NCBI GenBank assembly: GCA_040752295.1
Contig: JBFMFE010000245.1
Span: 1-18,255 of the forward strand
From: JBFMFE01 sp040752295
Lineage (GTDB): Bacteria; UBP15; UBA6099; JBFMBQ01
DNA: 18,255 nucleotides
Reading direction: 5' to 3'
Of this stretch, positions 7,470 to 15,624 are shown one piece after another (position 1 is the first letter of the stretch; each line of letters starts with the position of its first letter). The notes below the pieces were generated by a model. It was given only the letters and a program-made list of their open reading frames with translations. It was not told the origin of the DNA and made no database searches. The position numbers and the translations under genes are program-made.

Positions 7470-8243
7470 TTAATGCGCCTTTCCTTTTCCCATACCGAAA
7501 ATCATACCCGTGAAGAGGCCGGCTACAACGGCTATCACCACGGCCAGGCATCCGTACAACAGGCCGCGCCTGTACGCCAGAGACGATATGAAAGCCACGG
7601 GAGAAGACTGGGCAATCTGTATCTCGCCGGTTCCGAGCAGCGTTCCGTCACCGTTTTTGATCCCGTACACCATGACCTGATACTTGCCGAGCGGCGCTTT
7701 CGCGGGCAGGTCGAATTCGGCGGTAATCTCCTGATTGCCGTCGCCGATGATGCGGTGATGAACACTTCTTTCATCTATGGAATACAGGCCCTCTTTTTCC
7801 TTCAGCTTTACAAACTCGCCGAAAAGGAATTCTTCCTCTTCTTCTGTTTCCGCCGTCGAATGGAAGTTTATCGCATCGTAACCTATCTGCTCCCTCTCGA
7901 AGAAATCCCCGACCAGCATATCGGCCAATCCGCGGGAACTTCCTATCATGTACAGGTTCGGAACGTTTTCAAAGCCGATTTCTCCCACGTTCATCCAGAG
8001 AAAGCCGCCCACTTTCCCCTTTTTCTTCAGGCGCAGGCCTTCATCCGGCCCGGCCACCTTTACGACCACGTCGTACCCCGGCGGAGTTTCCGTTCGCAGA
8101 TGCGCTTTCCGCCCGCTGTAAAAGAAGCCAATCGAAATATTGTCCGGTTCCAGTATTACTTCCGAACCGCCGCGGGCGATGTTCGTCTCAGCAGCGGCAA
8201 TAATAGTGACGCATATCAATGTGAAAATTATCAGGCGTTTCAT
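7470..8243 (-). CDS. TIGR02186-type envelope protein (Alph_Pro_TM family)
   Basis: The protein has 257 residues. It starts with a signal peptide (MKRLIIFTLICVTIIAAAET) and ends with one membrane helix at about 228-250 (GCLAVVIAVVAGLFTGMIFG) plus a short basic tail, so most of it is periplasmic. The periplasmic part contains ILEPDNISIGFFYSGRKAHL and DVVVKVAGPDEGLRLKKKGK, typical of this uncharacterised family, which I recall as commonly encoded next to TSUP permeases. A Glu run (ETEEEEEFLFGE) lies near the middle. Its ATG overlaps the TSUP stop by one base (TGATG) and has a GGGAGG six bases upstream at 8250-8255, so the two genes are translationally coupled. It is probably an accessory subunit of the permease. 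Confidence 0.82.
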   Translation of the reverse strand: MKRLIIFTLICVTIIAAAETNIARGGSEVILEPDNISIGFFYSGRKAHLRTETPPGYDVVVKVAGPDEGLRLKKKGKVGGFLWMNVGEIGFENVPNLYMIGSSRGLADMLVGDFFEREQIGYDAINFHSTAETEEEEEFLFGEFVKLKEKEGLYSIDERSVHHRIIGDGNQEITAEFDLPAKAPLGKYQVMVYGIKNGDGTLLGTGEIQIAQSSPVAFISSLAYRRGLLYGCLAVVIAVVAGLFTGMIFGMGKGKAH

Positions 8244-9178
8244 CAATGACCTCCCTTCAGGGAGACCAGGATCGCGGGCGTGATCAGCAGCCCCGCAAGC
8301 ATCTTCACCATGACCGCGAGAACAATGATCGACATCAGTATTTTCAACTGGTCCGCTTTCAGTTTCCTGCTGACGCCCGCGCCTATCTGCGCTCCTATCA
8401 CAGAGCCGATGAGAAGGATGAGCGCGAGGACGAAATCCACCGTGTGATTCATCCAGGCCTGCATTACAGTAACATTCATGCACGTGAATAGAATCTGAAA
8501 CAGGCTTGTCCCCACGACAACGTGCATGGGCATGCGGAGAAGGTAAACCATAACCGGCACCATGATGAACCCGCCGCCGACCCCCATGATCGCCGCAAGC
8601 ACGCCGACCAGCACGCCGAAAAACAGCGGCATAAGCGCCGACAGCGTGATCTTCGACCGCTCGAATTCCATCTTCCAGGGAAGCGCTCCCGCGAATCTCG
8701 CGTACAATGAAGGGCGCTCGGAGATTTTTTCTTCTTTTGAATCCGCCGACCTCTCCCCACGCATGGAACTCAGGCTGTCGTAAAACATATAAGAGCCTAT
8801 TCCGGCGAGCATCACGATATAGGTTATCGTAATCACGAAATTGGCCTCGCCCATTGCCCTGAGAAATTGCACAAGTTTGACCCCGCAGGTTCCTCCCACC
8901 ATTCCACCGATTAAAAGAAATATCCCCATTTTGAAATCCACTGTGCCGCCCCGCGCATGGGCGAACGTGCCTGATGCCGAGGCTGCCACGATCTGATTAG
9001 AATCCGATGCGGCGGCTATCGTGGGTGGAATCCCTATCATTATCAGAAGGGGCGTAAGGATAAATCCCCCGCCCACGCCGAAAAGCCCCGACAGAAAACC
9101 TACCGCGCCGCCAAGACCCAGCAATAAGAAAATGTTGACCGAATTCCCCGCAATCGGCAGGTAAATTCCTAAATTCAT
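8243..9178 (-). CDS. TSUP-family (TauE/SafE) membrane permease
   Basis: The protein has 311 residues, about eight or nine membrane segments and the internal duplication of the family. Each half carries a glycine-rich signature: GLFGVGGGFILTPLLIMIGI near residue 32 and AAIMGVGGGFIMVPVMVYLL near residue 215. A cytoplasmic charged loop of about 35 residues (MRGERSADSKEEKISERP) joins the halves. TSUP proteins export or import sulfite, sulfonates, thiosulfate or other organic anions; the substrate here is not evident. The start at 9178 is supported by GGGAG at 9186-9190, seven bases upstream. It lies 102 nt downstream of the histidine kinase gene and overlaps the TIGR02186 gene. Confidence 0.92.
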   Translation of the reverse strand: MNLGIYLPIAGNSVNIFLLLGLGGAVGFLSGLFGVGGGFILTPLLIMIGIPPTIAAASDSNQIVAASASGTFAHARGGTVDFKMGIFLLIGGMVGGTCGVKLVQFLRAMGEANFVITITYIVMLAGIGSYMFYDSLSSMRGERSADSKEEKISERPSLYARFAGALPWKMEFERSKITLSALMPLFFGVLVGVLAAIMGVGGGFIMVPVMVYLLRMPMHVVVGTSLFQILFTCMNVTVMQAWMNHTVDFVLALILLIGSVIGAQIGAGVSRKLKADQLKILMSIIVLAVMVKMLAGLLITPAILVSLKGGH

Positions 9179-9280
9179 GACTCTACTCCCAATTGTTGTC
9201 TCTGTATATTTCCCGCTTTCCGGGAAGCCGCCATGTTTTCAGAAGCGGTCCGTCGTTTCTCACTGTTTCCTGCCAGGGCG

Positions 9281-10825
9281 TCAGGAAGCACTTCCGTTCT
9301 CCCTGACAACAGGCAAAAAGATGGAAAACGTGGCGCCTTTTCCAACCTCGCTTTCGACGGTTATCCACCCCCCGATCCTCTGTATGATTCCATAGCTGAC
9401 CGACAGGCCGAGTCCCGTTCCCTGGCCGACTTCCTTGGTTGTAAAGAACGGGTCGAAAATCTTGTCCATATTCTCCGCCGCGATGCCGCATCCAGTGTCC
9501 GAAACGTCCACCCGCACGAAACCGTTGCGCTCGTCGCACGCGGAAACCCTGACTACCCCTCCATCGGGCATTGCCTGAATGCTGTTGAGGAAGAGGTTCA
9601 GGAACACCTGCTGGAGATTCCTGAAATCACCCCTGATTTTCGGGAGAATTTCCGGGATGTCGATTTCCGTTCTTATCCTGTTGATGGCCTTTTCGTTGGC
9701 AACCAGCTTCAGGCTCGATTTGATGAGTTCCCGAACTGCGATGGCCTCCATCCTGAACTGCTCCTCGCGTGTGAAATCGAGCAGGTTTCTCACCGTCGCG
9801 CCCGCCCGTTCCACCTGTGTGAAAATATCCCTGAGCATCTTCTTCTGCTGCTCTTCCGTGTAGCCCCCCGTGTCCATAAGCAGGGCCTCGGTGATGATGC
9901 TTATGTTGTTCAGCGGGTTGTTCAGCTCGTGCGCTATGCCCGATGTGAGCGTCCCCACCGCCGCCATTTTCCTCGACTGGACCAGTTGTTCCTGCTTAAC
10001 GCCGAGTTCATGGATCATTTTGTTTATCGCGATAGCAAGGTTGGAAAACTCGTCGCGGTATTTTCTTGTGGGTGTTATCGGGGTAAAATCGCCCGATGCT
10101 ATTCGCTGGGTGTATCCGACGGCGCGCCCTAAGGGGCGAAGAATCTGCCTGAGCAACTCCGTGGCAACCCACGTCATGACAATCAGGTTGATGATCACCA
10201 GGAAGATCGAGGAGAGCATGTACAGGCGGGCTGTTGTGCTCACCTTTGCACGCTCCCGGTCAATCAGGTCCGTGGAATGGCTCAGAATCTGGTGGCCGTA
10301 GAACCTCACCTGGTCTTCAATGTCGGGATCGACCTTAATGGAATCGCTATTCGCCGCATTGCTAAGTTCTATCTTGCGCAAGAGCTCTTCATACTTGAGC
10401 AGGTTGGCCGTAAGGGTATCGAAATCCTTTCTGCCGAGGATGGAACGCATTTCCTTCTCATTTGTTTCAATGAGGTTGGATGCCACGTGGATGCGGCTCG
10501 ATGCGTCATAGAGATCGCTCTTAGCCCCGAAAAGGAAAAAATTCTTCTCGTATCGTCTGGCTTCCTGAATTTCAAAGACTATCTCTCCGGCCCTGTCGAA
10601 AAAGACCTGAATGGTGTTCATGCGCGAAATAAAAATTATTGAAGAAACCGCTATTCCGAACGAAAACAGAAATGCTATCAGAAAGGCTAAAATTATGCGC
10701 AGCCTTATGCTGAAAGAGGGACGATGCGCCAGGGCTTTTTCCTCCGGCGTCTTTTCATGGCCGCTTAGTGCTCCCGAATCGCCCGCTGCCGCCTTATTCT
10801 GATTGTTAATCGGATCGCCCTTCAT
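9281..10825 (-). CDS. Membrane sensor histidine kinase (HAMP-HisKA-HATPase)
   Basis: The protein has 514 residues from the ATG at 10825, which has AGGGA seven bases upstream; a TTG at 10864 would add 13 residues. Order of parts: a cytoplasmic tail of about 40 residues, TM1 at 44-66, a mostly helical periplasmic region 67-200 of four-helix-bundle type, TM2 at 202-221, HAMP at 223-275, HisKA with the phospho-acceptor H299 (GIAHELNNPLNN), and HATPase with N410/N414 (VFLNLFLNSIQAM), a G1 box DTGCGI at 443-448, an F box FDPFFTTK and a G2 box GQGTGLGLS. All catalytic motifs are intact. No receiver is fused, which fits the two separate REC genes 4.5 kb downstream in the same operon. As first gene of the operon with TSUP and TIGR02186 next, it may sense the transported anion or envelope state. 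Confidence 0.93.
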   Translation of the reverse strand: MKGDPINNQNKAAAGDSGALSGHEKTPEEKALAHRPSFSIRLRIILAFLIAFLFSFGIAVSSIIFISRMNTIQVFFDRAGEIVFEIQEARRYEKNFFLFGAKSDLYDASSRIHVASNLIETNEKEMRSILGRKDFDTLTANLLKYEELLRKIELSNAANSDSIKVDPDIEDQVRFYGHQILSHSTDLIDRERAKVSTTARLYMLSSIFLVIINLIVMTWVATELLRQILRPLGRAVGYTQRIASGDFTPITPTRKYRDEFSNLAIAINKMIHELGVKQEQLVQSRKMAAVGTLTSGIAHELNNPLNNISIITEALLMDTGGYTEEQQKKMLRDIFTQVERAGATVRNLLDFTREEQFRMEAIAVRELIKSSLKLVANEKAINRIRTEIDIPEILPKIRGDFRNLQQVFLNLFLNSIQAMPDGGVVRVSACDERNGFVRVDVSDTGCGIAAENMDKIFDPFFTTKEVGQGTGLGLSVSYGIIQRIGGWITVESEVGKGATFSIFLPVVRENGSAS

Positions 10826-10908
10826 TGATTTTTCCCTGCCTGAAGTTCCTCTTTCGGCCTTCAAGAAAAACCGCCCTTGTCCGGCCCTTTTTATTTGAAT
10901 TCAGTTAG

Positions 10909-10937
10909 AATCTACCACATTGACAATCAAGTTTCAA
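10909..10937 (-). promoter_or_regulatory. Sigma70-like promoter for the histidine kinase operon
   Basis: On the minus strand TTGAAA (10932-10937) is followed after 17 bases by TAGATT (10909-10914), five and four matches to consensus, within the most AT-rich stretch between the divergent genes. It would start transcription near 10902 and leave a leader of about 75 bases before the ATG at 10825. The spacer contains a TTGA-TTG-TCAA inverted repeat. This is a prediction from the sequence only. Confidence 0.45.
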
Positions 10938-11276
10938 TTATAAGCGCTTTTTACTTGCGTTATGGCCGAAGCTCCGCTGAAGATTTGTCCCTCCGGCCGG
11001 GAGTAATCGGAAGCCGGCTGTTTGGTGTGAAATACCATTAAAAACCCTTATCCGCAGGGTTGCCCCGGCCCGGTGTCCGACGCCACCCGCGCTGGGAAGA
11101 AACCCCGGACTGAAGTAAAATAAAATCGTGGAGAAACTGAATCTTTACGTTGAGACATCGGTCTGAAATTTCCTTTTTGCTGACGACTCGCCGGAATGGA
11201 AGAAGAACGCGTCATTTTGTAAACATTCAGCTCCGTGAATGGATAAATCACCGAGCACGGAACCTTGACAGCCGCA

Positions 11277-11375
11277 TAGATTATGACGAAGTGCCTTGAG
11301 AATGAAGGGGACGAAGCCGACGCCGTTTTGACGGCAGGTCTGGGCGAGACTCATGAAGTCAGCGGCGGCGTTCGC
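11277..11375 (-). pseudogene. Possible IS66-like transposase C-terminal remnant
   Basis: The minus strand reads NAAADFMSLAQTCRQNGVGF followed by VPFILKALRHNL. This resembles the C-terminal end of IS66-type transposases, which commonly carry a motif like FxSxxxTCRxxG followed by a hydrophobic stretch. Nothing recognisable precedes or follows it, there is no start, and the rest of the frame upstream is only antisense to the GH84 gene. If real it is a small relic of an insertion sequence. The similarity is from memory of the family and is weak evidence. Confidence 0.35.
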
Positions 11376-11455
11376 TCCGGCGGTCGTCCGCCTGCGACGG
11401 GCGGCGGGTCTCGCTTCCACGCTCGGGGTTTCCGCAGGCGCCACGCGGCGGCGCT

Positions 11456-11498
11456 TTGCGCCGCGCGTGAAAATAAAATACAATTCCACTCCGTGGAA
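11456..11498 (+). promoter_or_regulatory. Candidate promoter and operator for the GH84 gene
   Basis: TACAAT at 11479-11484 is a good -10 box. The best -35 at 17 bases is the weak TTGCGC at 11456-11461. A perfect inverted repeat TTCCAC-TCC-GTGGAA occupies 11484-11498, over the expected start site, where a repressor would block transcription. The distance to the GH84 ATG is about 90 bases. Weak -35 plus a palindrome would fit a regulated promoter, but this is only a prediction. Confidence 0.35.
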
Positions 11499-11588
11499 CA
11501 CATCGTGGGTATGGTGGGTGAAAGTCACTGCCACTGGCGATTGCACATGGTACGAACGAGACATCATGGACGCGGGGGTGAAATCATC

Positions 11589-13487
11589 ATGAAAAAAACA
11601 GCGGCGCTGATTACAGCCGCAGTCGCGGCGTGGTTGTCTTCCTGCGGTTTCGCGTACGTCCTGATGCCGTCGCCGCAGAAACTCGTCGAGGGCGAAGGCG
11701 TTGTGAGGATAAATCCCGGCGCCGTGTTCGTATCGTCCGGCGTCAAGGATCACGACCGGCGCGCGGTGAGGGCGCTGACGGAGCTTTTTCCGGGAGCCGG
11801 GTTCACGGACAAACCCGTCTCCGCGCTCCCCGCGGGGAGCGCGCTTATCGTTTCCTCGATCGCGGAAGACCTGCCGGAAGCGACGGGCGGCGGCGTTCCC
11901 GCAGGCTTGAGCGAGAGGCAGTACGCGCAGAGCTACTCGCTGCGCGTGAAACCCGAAGGTGAAGGTCGGGTTCTGGTCGAAATCACCGCCGCGGCGCCGA
12001 TGGGGGAGTTCTACGCCCTGAAAACGCTCAAACAGCTCGCCGCCGGCGCCGGGGAGTTCCCGTCCGTCACGATACACGACTACCCAGTGTTCGAGGGGAG
12101 GGGGATACTCGAAGGTTTCTACGGCGAACCGTGGGAGGGGGAGAAGCGGAAAGCGATGATACGCTGGATGGCGGATTACAAGTTCAACCACTACCTGTAC
12201 GCCCCGAAGGACGACCCGAAGCTGCGGTTCTCCTGGCGCATGTCGTACTCGGAGAAGGAACTCGACGAAATCGGCGCGCTCGCCGAACTCGCCCGTGAGA
12301 ACTTCGTGGACTACTGCACGTCCATCAGCCCTGGGATAAGCATCAACTTCTCGCGCGAAAAGGATTTCGAGCTCATCGTCAGGAAGATGAAAAGCGTTCT
12401 CGACCGGGGCGTGAACTGCGTCGCGCTGGCGTTCGACGACGTGAACCCGGTGCTGACGCCGCTGGACCGCGGCAAGTTCAAAACTTACTGGGAGGGGCAG
12501 GTGAAGTTCGCCAACCGCTTCATCGAGGCGATCCTCGAGCACAAACCGGGCGCCGAGGTCGGATTCGTCCCGAACGACTACTGGGGCGAACTGTGCGAGA
12601 CGTCCGAGTCGCTGCGCTACACCGGCAGGCATCTCGATCCGCGGTACACTATCGGCTGGACCGGCAACAAGATAATCCCGGAGACTGTGACACCATCCGA
12701 CGCGAGGTACTACGAGTTCTTCATACGCCGCACGCCGATCCTCGGCGACAACTACCCCGTAACGGACAGCGTCTCCACCGCCGGTGGACGCATCAGCCTC
12801 GGACCATTGAGGGGGCGCGACCCGCGGCTCCATAAGTTCATCAGCGGCTACACGGCGAACGCCATGCCGCTCCCTTACACGTCGAAGCCCGCCTACGTCA
12901 CCATAGCCGACTACACCTGGAACCCGTACGGATACGAACCCGAGCGCGCCGCGGCGGACGCGTGGAAGGCGCTCGCCGGAGAGGCACGCTACGAGCCGTT
13001 CCTCTTCTTCTCCGAGCAGAACGCCTCGTCGTTCATCTGGGACCACGAGGCGGTGGAGCTGAGCGAGGCGGCGCGCGCATTCTGGATGGCGTACGACGGG
13101 GAGTTCGACTACGACTTCGCGGAGGCGGAAGCGGCGCTCATGAAAATCCTCCGGCGCTTCTCGACCATCGGCGCCGAGCTTGAGCGCGCGGCAAACCCCG
13201 AAACCGCCGGGATCATAGAGGAGATGAAGCCCTGGATTGACAAGCTGACGGCCTACGGAAGAGCCGGACTCATCGCGGCGGAACAGCTGTCCGCCCGGTT
13301 CCACGGCAGGAACGTGGACGGCGGGAAACTGGCGGAACTCGAGACTCTCTACGCGGAGGCGGAGAAAAGCAAGGCGGTCGTAACGAAGACGATCATGACG
13401 AACTTCCTCAACCGCTCCGTCGCCGCCCTCAAGGACCAGCCCGTCCCAGAAGAGATTCCATTCCGCACCATCATGACCCAGGATTGA
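11589..13487 (+). CDS. GH84-type beta-N-acetylglucosaminidase, exported (probable lipoprotein)
   Basis: The protein has 632 residues from the ATG at 11589, chosen because a signal peptide begins there (MKKTAALITAAVAAWLSSC) with GGGGGTG eight bases upstream. LSSC fits a lipobox with the cysteine at residue 19; cleavage by signal peptidase I further on is the alternative. Residues about 25-155 are the N-terminal GH20b-like domain (PSPQKLVEGEG; YSLRVK; EFYALKTLKQLA). The catalytic GH84 barrel starts near 165: GRGILEGFYGEPWEGEKRK with E175, then YLYAPKDDPKLR, and the paired catalytic aspartates D283/D284 in VALAFDDVNP. A helical C-terminal domain follows from about 460. The family removes terminal N-acetylglucosamine from glycoproteins, mucins or hyaluronan by substrate-assisted catalysis. 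The GH42-like gene follows 174 nt downstream on the same strand, suggesting joint use. Confidence 0.9.
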   Translation: MKKTAALITAAVAAWLSSCGFAYVLMPSPQKLVEGEGVVRINPGAVFVSSGVKDHDRRAVRALTELFPGAGFTDKPVSALPAGSALIVSSIAEDLPEATGGGVPAGLSERQYAQSYSLRVKPEGEGRVLVEITAAAPMGEFYALKTLKQLAAGAGEFPSVTIHDYPVFEGRGILEGFYGEPWEGEKRKAMIRWMADYKFNHYLYAPKDDPKLRFSWRMSYSEKELDEIGALAELARENFVDYCTSISPGISINFSREKDFELIVRKMKSVLDRGVNCVALAFDDVNPVLTPLDRGKFKTYWEGQVKFANRFIEAILEHKPGAEVGFVPNDYWGELCETSESLRYTGRHLDPRYTIGWTGNKIIPETVTPSDARYYEFFIRRTPILGDNYPVTDSVSTAGGRISLGPLRGRDPRLHKFISGYTANAMPLPYTSKPAYVTIADYTWNPYGYEPERAAADAWKALAGEARYEPFLFFSEQNASSFIWDHEAVELSEAARAFWMAYDGEFDYDFAEAEAALMKILRRFSTIGAELERAANPETAGIIEEMKPWIDKLTAYGRAGLIAAEQLSARFHGRNVDGGKLAELETLYAEAEKSKAVVTKTIMTNFLNRSVAALKDQPVPEEIPFRTIMTQD

Positions 13488-13661
13488 CCGCGATTCTGAA
13501 AAAACGGCAGCCGGCAGCCGGGAAAAAGCAAAATGCCACATGGCGGAGGAAACCCGAGGTTTGACGGAAAAACGAGGAAAATTGTGACGATTCCCCTTCA
13601 ACGGAATTTACAACTCACATTTCGGATGCGTTCTCGCTGTACAAGTCACTGAATCGGTCCG

Positions 13662-15602
13662 ATGAAACCAGGAAAAAGCTGGAAAAACAACATAATTATC
13701 GCAACGGTTGTCACCACGTCGCTGTTAATACTTACAACGATGTCCCATGAACTCCCTGCGCGCGAGGTGACACTCGGCGCGACGAACTTCGAGCCTGGCA
13801 CGGACCCCGCCGCGATACGCGCCGCCTTCGCCGCGCGCGGCGTGGAACGCTGGGCACAGGCGGGGGTCTCAAGCTGGGAAAGCTACGTACGGTGGAGCGG
13901 GATAGAAACCGCGCCCGGCGTGTGGGACTTCTCGATGTACGACGAGGAAGCCGCGATCCTCAGGGAATACGGGCTGATGTGGGTGCCGTTCCTGATCGCC
14001 GGACCGAGCTACACGACGCCCGCGTGGTTCAAGTCATCGGACAAATCGGCGTACTTCAAGTGCCTCGAGCACGGAAAGGAAAGCGGGGTTCAAAGCCTGT
14101 TCAACCCGCATCTAAGAGGCGTGGTCGAGGAATTCATCCGCCGCTTCGCCGCCCGGTACCGCGACTCGGGAACCATCGAAAGCGTGCTGCTCGGAATTTC
14201 GGGCGACTACGGTGAGGCGATCTACCCCGTCATGGACGTCGGGCACTGGACCGGGGATTACCACCAGCACCCGGGCTACTGGGCGGGCGACGCGCACGCC
14301 CGCGCGAGTTTCACCGCCTGGCTCGAAAACAAATACGGTACGGTCGGGAAGCTCAACGCCGCGTGGGGCGCGGACTTCGCACGCATTGACGAGCCGGCGC
14401 CGTTTCCACCCGAACGCGCCCACTCGCGCGCGGCATGGCTGGACATGATCGCCTGGTACCGCGAGAGCATGGAGGAATGGGCTGATTTCTGGCTGGAGAC
14501 GGCGAGAAAGCACTTCCCCGGCACGCCCCTGTACCTGTGCACCGGCGGAGACGGCGAGCCGCGGCACGGGTCGCGGTTCGGACGGCAGGCGAAGCTCGCC
14601 GCGCGCCACCGCGCCGGCATACGCATCACAAACGAAGGCAGCGACTACGCCGCGAACTTCACGCTCACCCGCTGGGTCGCCTCGGCGTGCAGGTTCTACG
14701 GCTGCTACTTCGGCTTCGAACCCGCCGGTCCCGTCACGGAGACGGGTGTCGCGCGGCGCGTCTACAACGTCACGGCATCCGGCGCCCGACAGCTCTTCGA
14801 GTACGACGCCAACGTTTTAGGACCGGAAGGCTGGAAGGGAGACTTTCCCCGGTGGCTGCGGATGTTCGCTCCGCTCGAGCCGGTCGTCCGCGCCGCGGTT
14901 TTCATTCCCGAAACCCACCTTGCTCTGAACACCGGGAGGTGGGCTGGATTTTACTCGACGCTCCGCGCGCTGCGTGATATCGCCGACTACGACTTCGTGG
15001 ACGAGGGAATGGCGGCGGACGGCGCCCTCGACGGGTACCAGGTCGTGTACGTGCCGGAGGGCGAAGTGATCGAGGACGCGGCGGCGGACGCGCTCGAGCG
15101 CTGGGTCATGGGCGGAGGGCTGCTCGCCGGCGCGGCGCTGCGGAAAGTGCGCCGGGTTTCAGGCGTCCCTCTTCTGCCGGAATGCGAACCGCTCCTCAAG
15201 AAAAACGGCGACATCGAAGAACTCGCGCGCCCCTGCGGCGCCGGCTTCGTCGTTTCCCATCCCCCGGAACTGACGCAGCTCGCTTCCCTCATGCGCACCG
15301 GAAAGCTCCACGAGCAGATTTTCCTCGAGCCGTGCCGCGTGAGCGCGAAATACGTCTGCCCGCCGCGCGCCGATTCGGCATCGGACAGGGTCTTTACGAC
15401 GCTCACGACGCGCGGGTTGCTGATGCTCAACGCATCGGATAACGCCTGCGAACGGGAGCTGAAACTCGACGCGGAGAGCCTGAAGGCGCTGGGGGCGGCG
15501 CCGCCCGCGGACGGAACGCTCGCCGTACGCCTCGAACCGCGGGAAATGAAACTCTTCGAGTTCTGTTCCCCCCCGCGCCGCGTATCACGCCCCCCTGCAT
15601 AA
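13662..15602 (+). CDS. GH42-like glycoside hydrolase, exported (beta-galactosidase-like)
   Basis: The protein has 646 residues. An N-terminal signal or anchor sequence (NNIIIATVVTTSLLILTTM) precedes the mature start near residue 33. The catalytic clan GH-A barrel carries the GH42 hallmarks RWSGIETAPGVWDFSMYDE near 78, and FTAWLENKYGTVGKLNAAWG near 217. The general acid/base is probably E185 in GISGDYGEAIYP, and the nucleophile E325 in IRITNEGSDY. The usual NE pair before the acid/base is replaced by GDYGE, so this belongs to a divergent subgroup. Residues about 405-500 (VVRAAVFIPE; DGYQVVYVPEGEVIE; LERWVMGGGLLAGA) fit the GH42 glutamine-amidotransferase-like middle domain, and a beta-rich C-terminal domain ends the protein. 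No clear Shine-Dalgarno or own promoter is visible; co-transcription with the GH84 gene is likely. The true sugar specificity is unknown. Confidence 0.82.
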   Translation: MKPGKSWKNNIIIATVVTTSLLILTTMSHELPAREVTLGATNFEPGTDPAAIRAAFAARGVERWAQAGVSSWESYVRWSGIETAPGVWDFSMYDEEAAILREYGLMWVPFLIAGPSYTTPAWFKSSDKSAYFKCLEHGKESGVQSLFNPHLRGVVEEFIRRFAARYRDSGTIESVLLGISGDYGEAIYPVMDVGHWTGDYHQHPGYWAGDAHARASFTAWLENKYGTVGKLNAAWGADFARIDEPAPFPPERAHSRAAWLDMIAWYRESMEEWADFWLETARKHFPGTPLYLCTGGDGEPRHGSRFGRQAKLAARHRAGIRITNEGSDYAANFTLTRWVASACRFYGCYFGFEPAGPVTETGVARRVYNVTASGARQLFEYDANVLGPEGWKGDFPRWLRMFAPLEPVVRAAVFIPETHLALNTGRWAGFYSTLRALRDIADYDFVDEGMAADGALDGYQVVYVPEGEVIEDAAADALERWVMGGGLLAGAALRKVRRVSGVPLLPECEPLLKKNGDIEELARPCGAGFVVSHPPELTQLASLMRTGKLHEQIFLEPCRVSAKYVCPPRADSASDRVFTTLTTRGLLMLNASDNACERELKLDAESLKALGAAPPADGTLAVRLEPREMKLFEFCSPPRRVSRPPA

Positions 15603-15624
15603 CCCGATTACAACATAGTACCAG

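Larger units (their letters stand above)
10826..11588. other. Divergent intergenic region, 763 nt
   Basis: It separates the minus-strand kinase operon from the plus-strand GH84 gene. The left third is AT-rich and holds the kinase promoter. The middle (about 11145-11375) contains a possible transposase remnant. The right part (11400-11588) is GC-rich and then AT-rich just before the GH84 gene, with a promoter-like site and an inverted repeat. An in-frame extension of the GH84 gene to 11283 is open but has no signal-peptide or domain character, so I leave it out. Confidence 0.6.

Noticed and set aside
11283..11588. N-terminal extension of the GH84 protein by 102 residues
   Set aside because: A good signal peptide and ribosome site begin at 11589, and the extension overlaps the promoter-like region.
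11353..11592. Small plus-strand frame of 79 codons overlapping the GH84 start by ATGA
   Set aside because: The four-base overlap is suggestive, but the first half is arginine/alanine-rich GC-biased sequence, it crosses the predicted promoter and operator, and no ribosome site is seen.
11145..13601. Long 818-codon open frame on the minus strand across the GH84 gene
   Set aside because: It is antisense to a gene with clear GH84 motifs; long antisense frames are common in GC-rich DNA and this one has no domain character apart from a short possible transposase relic at its far end.
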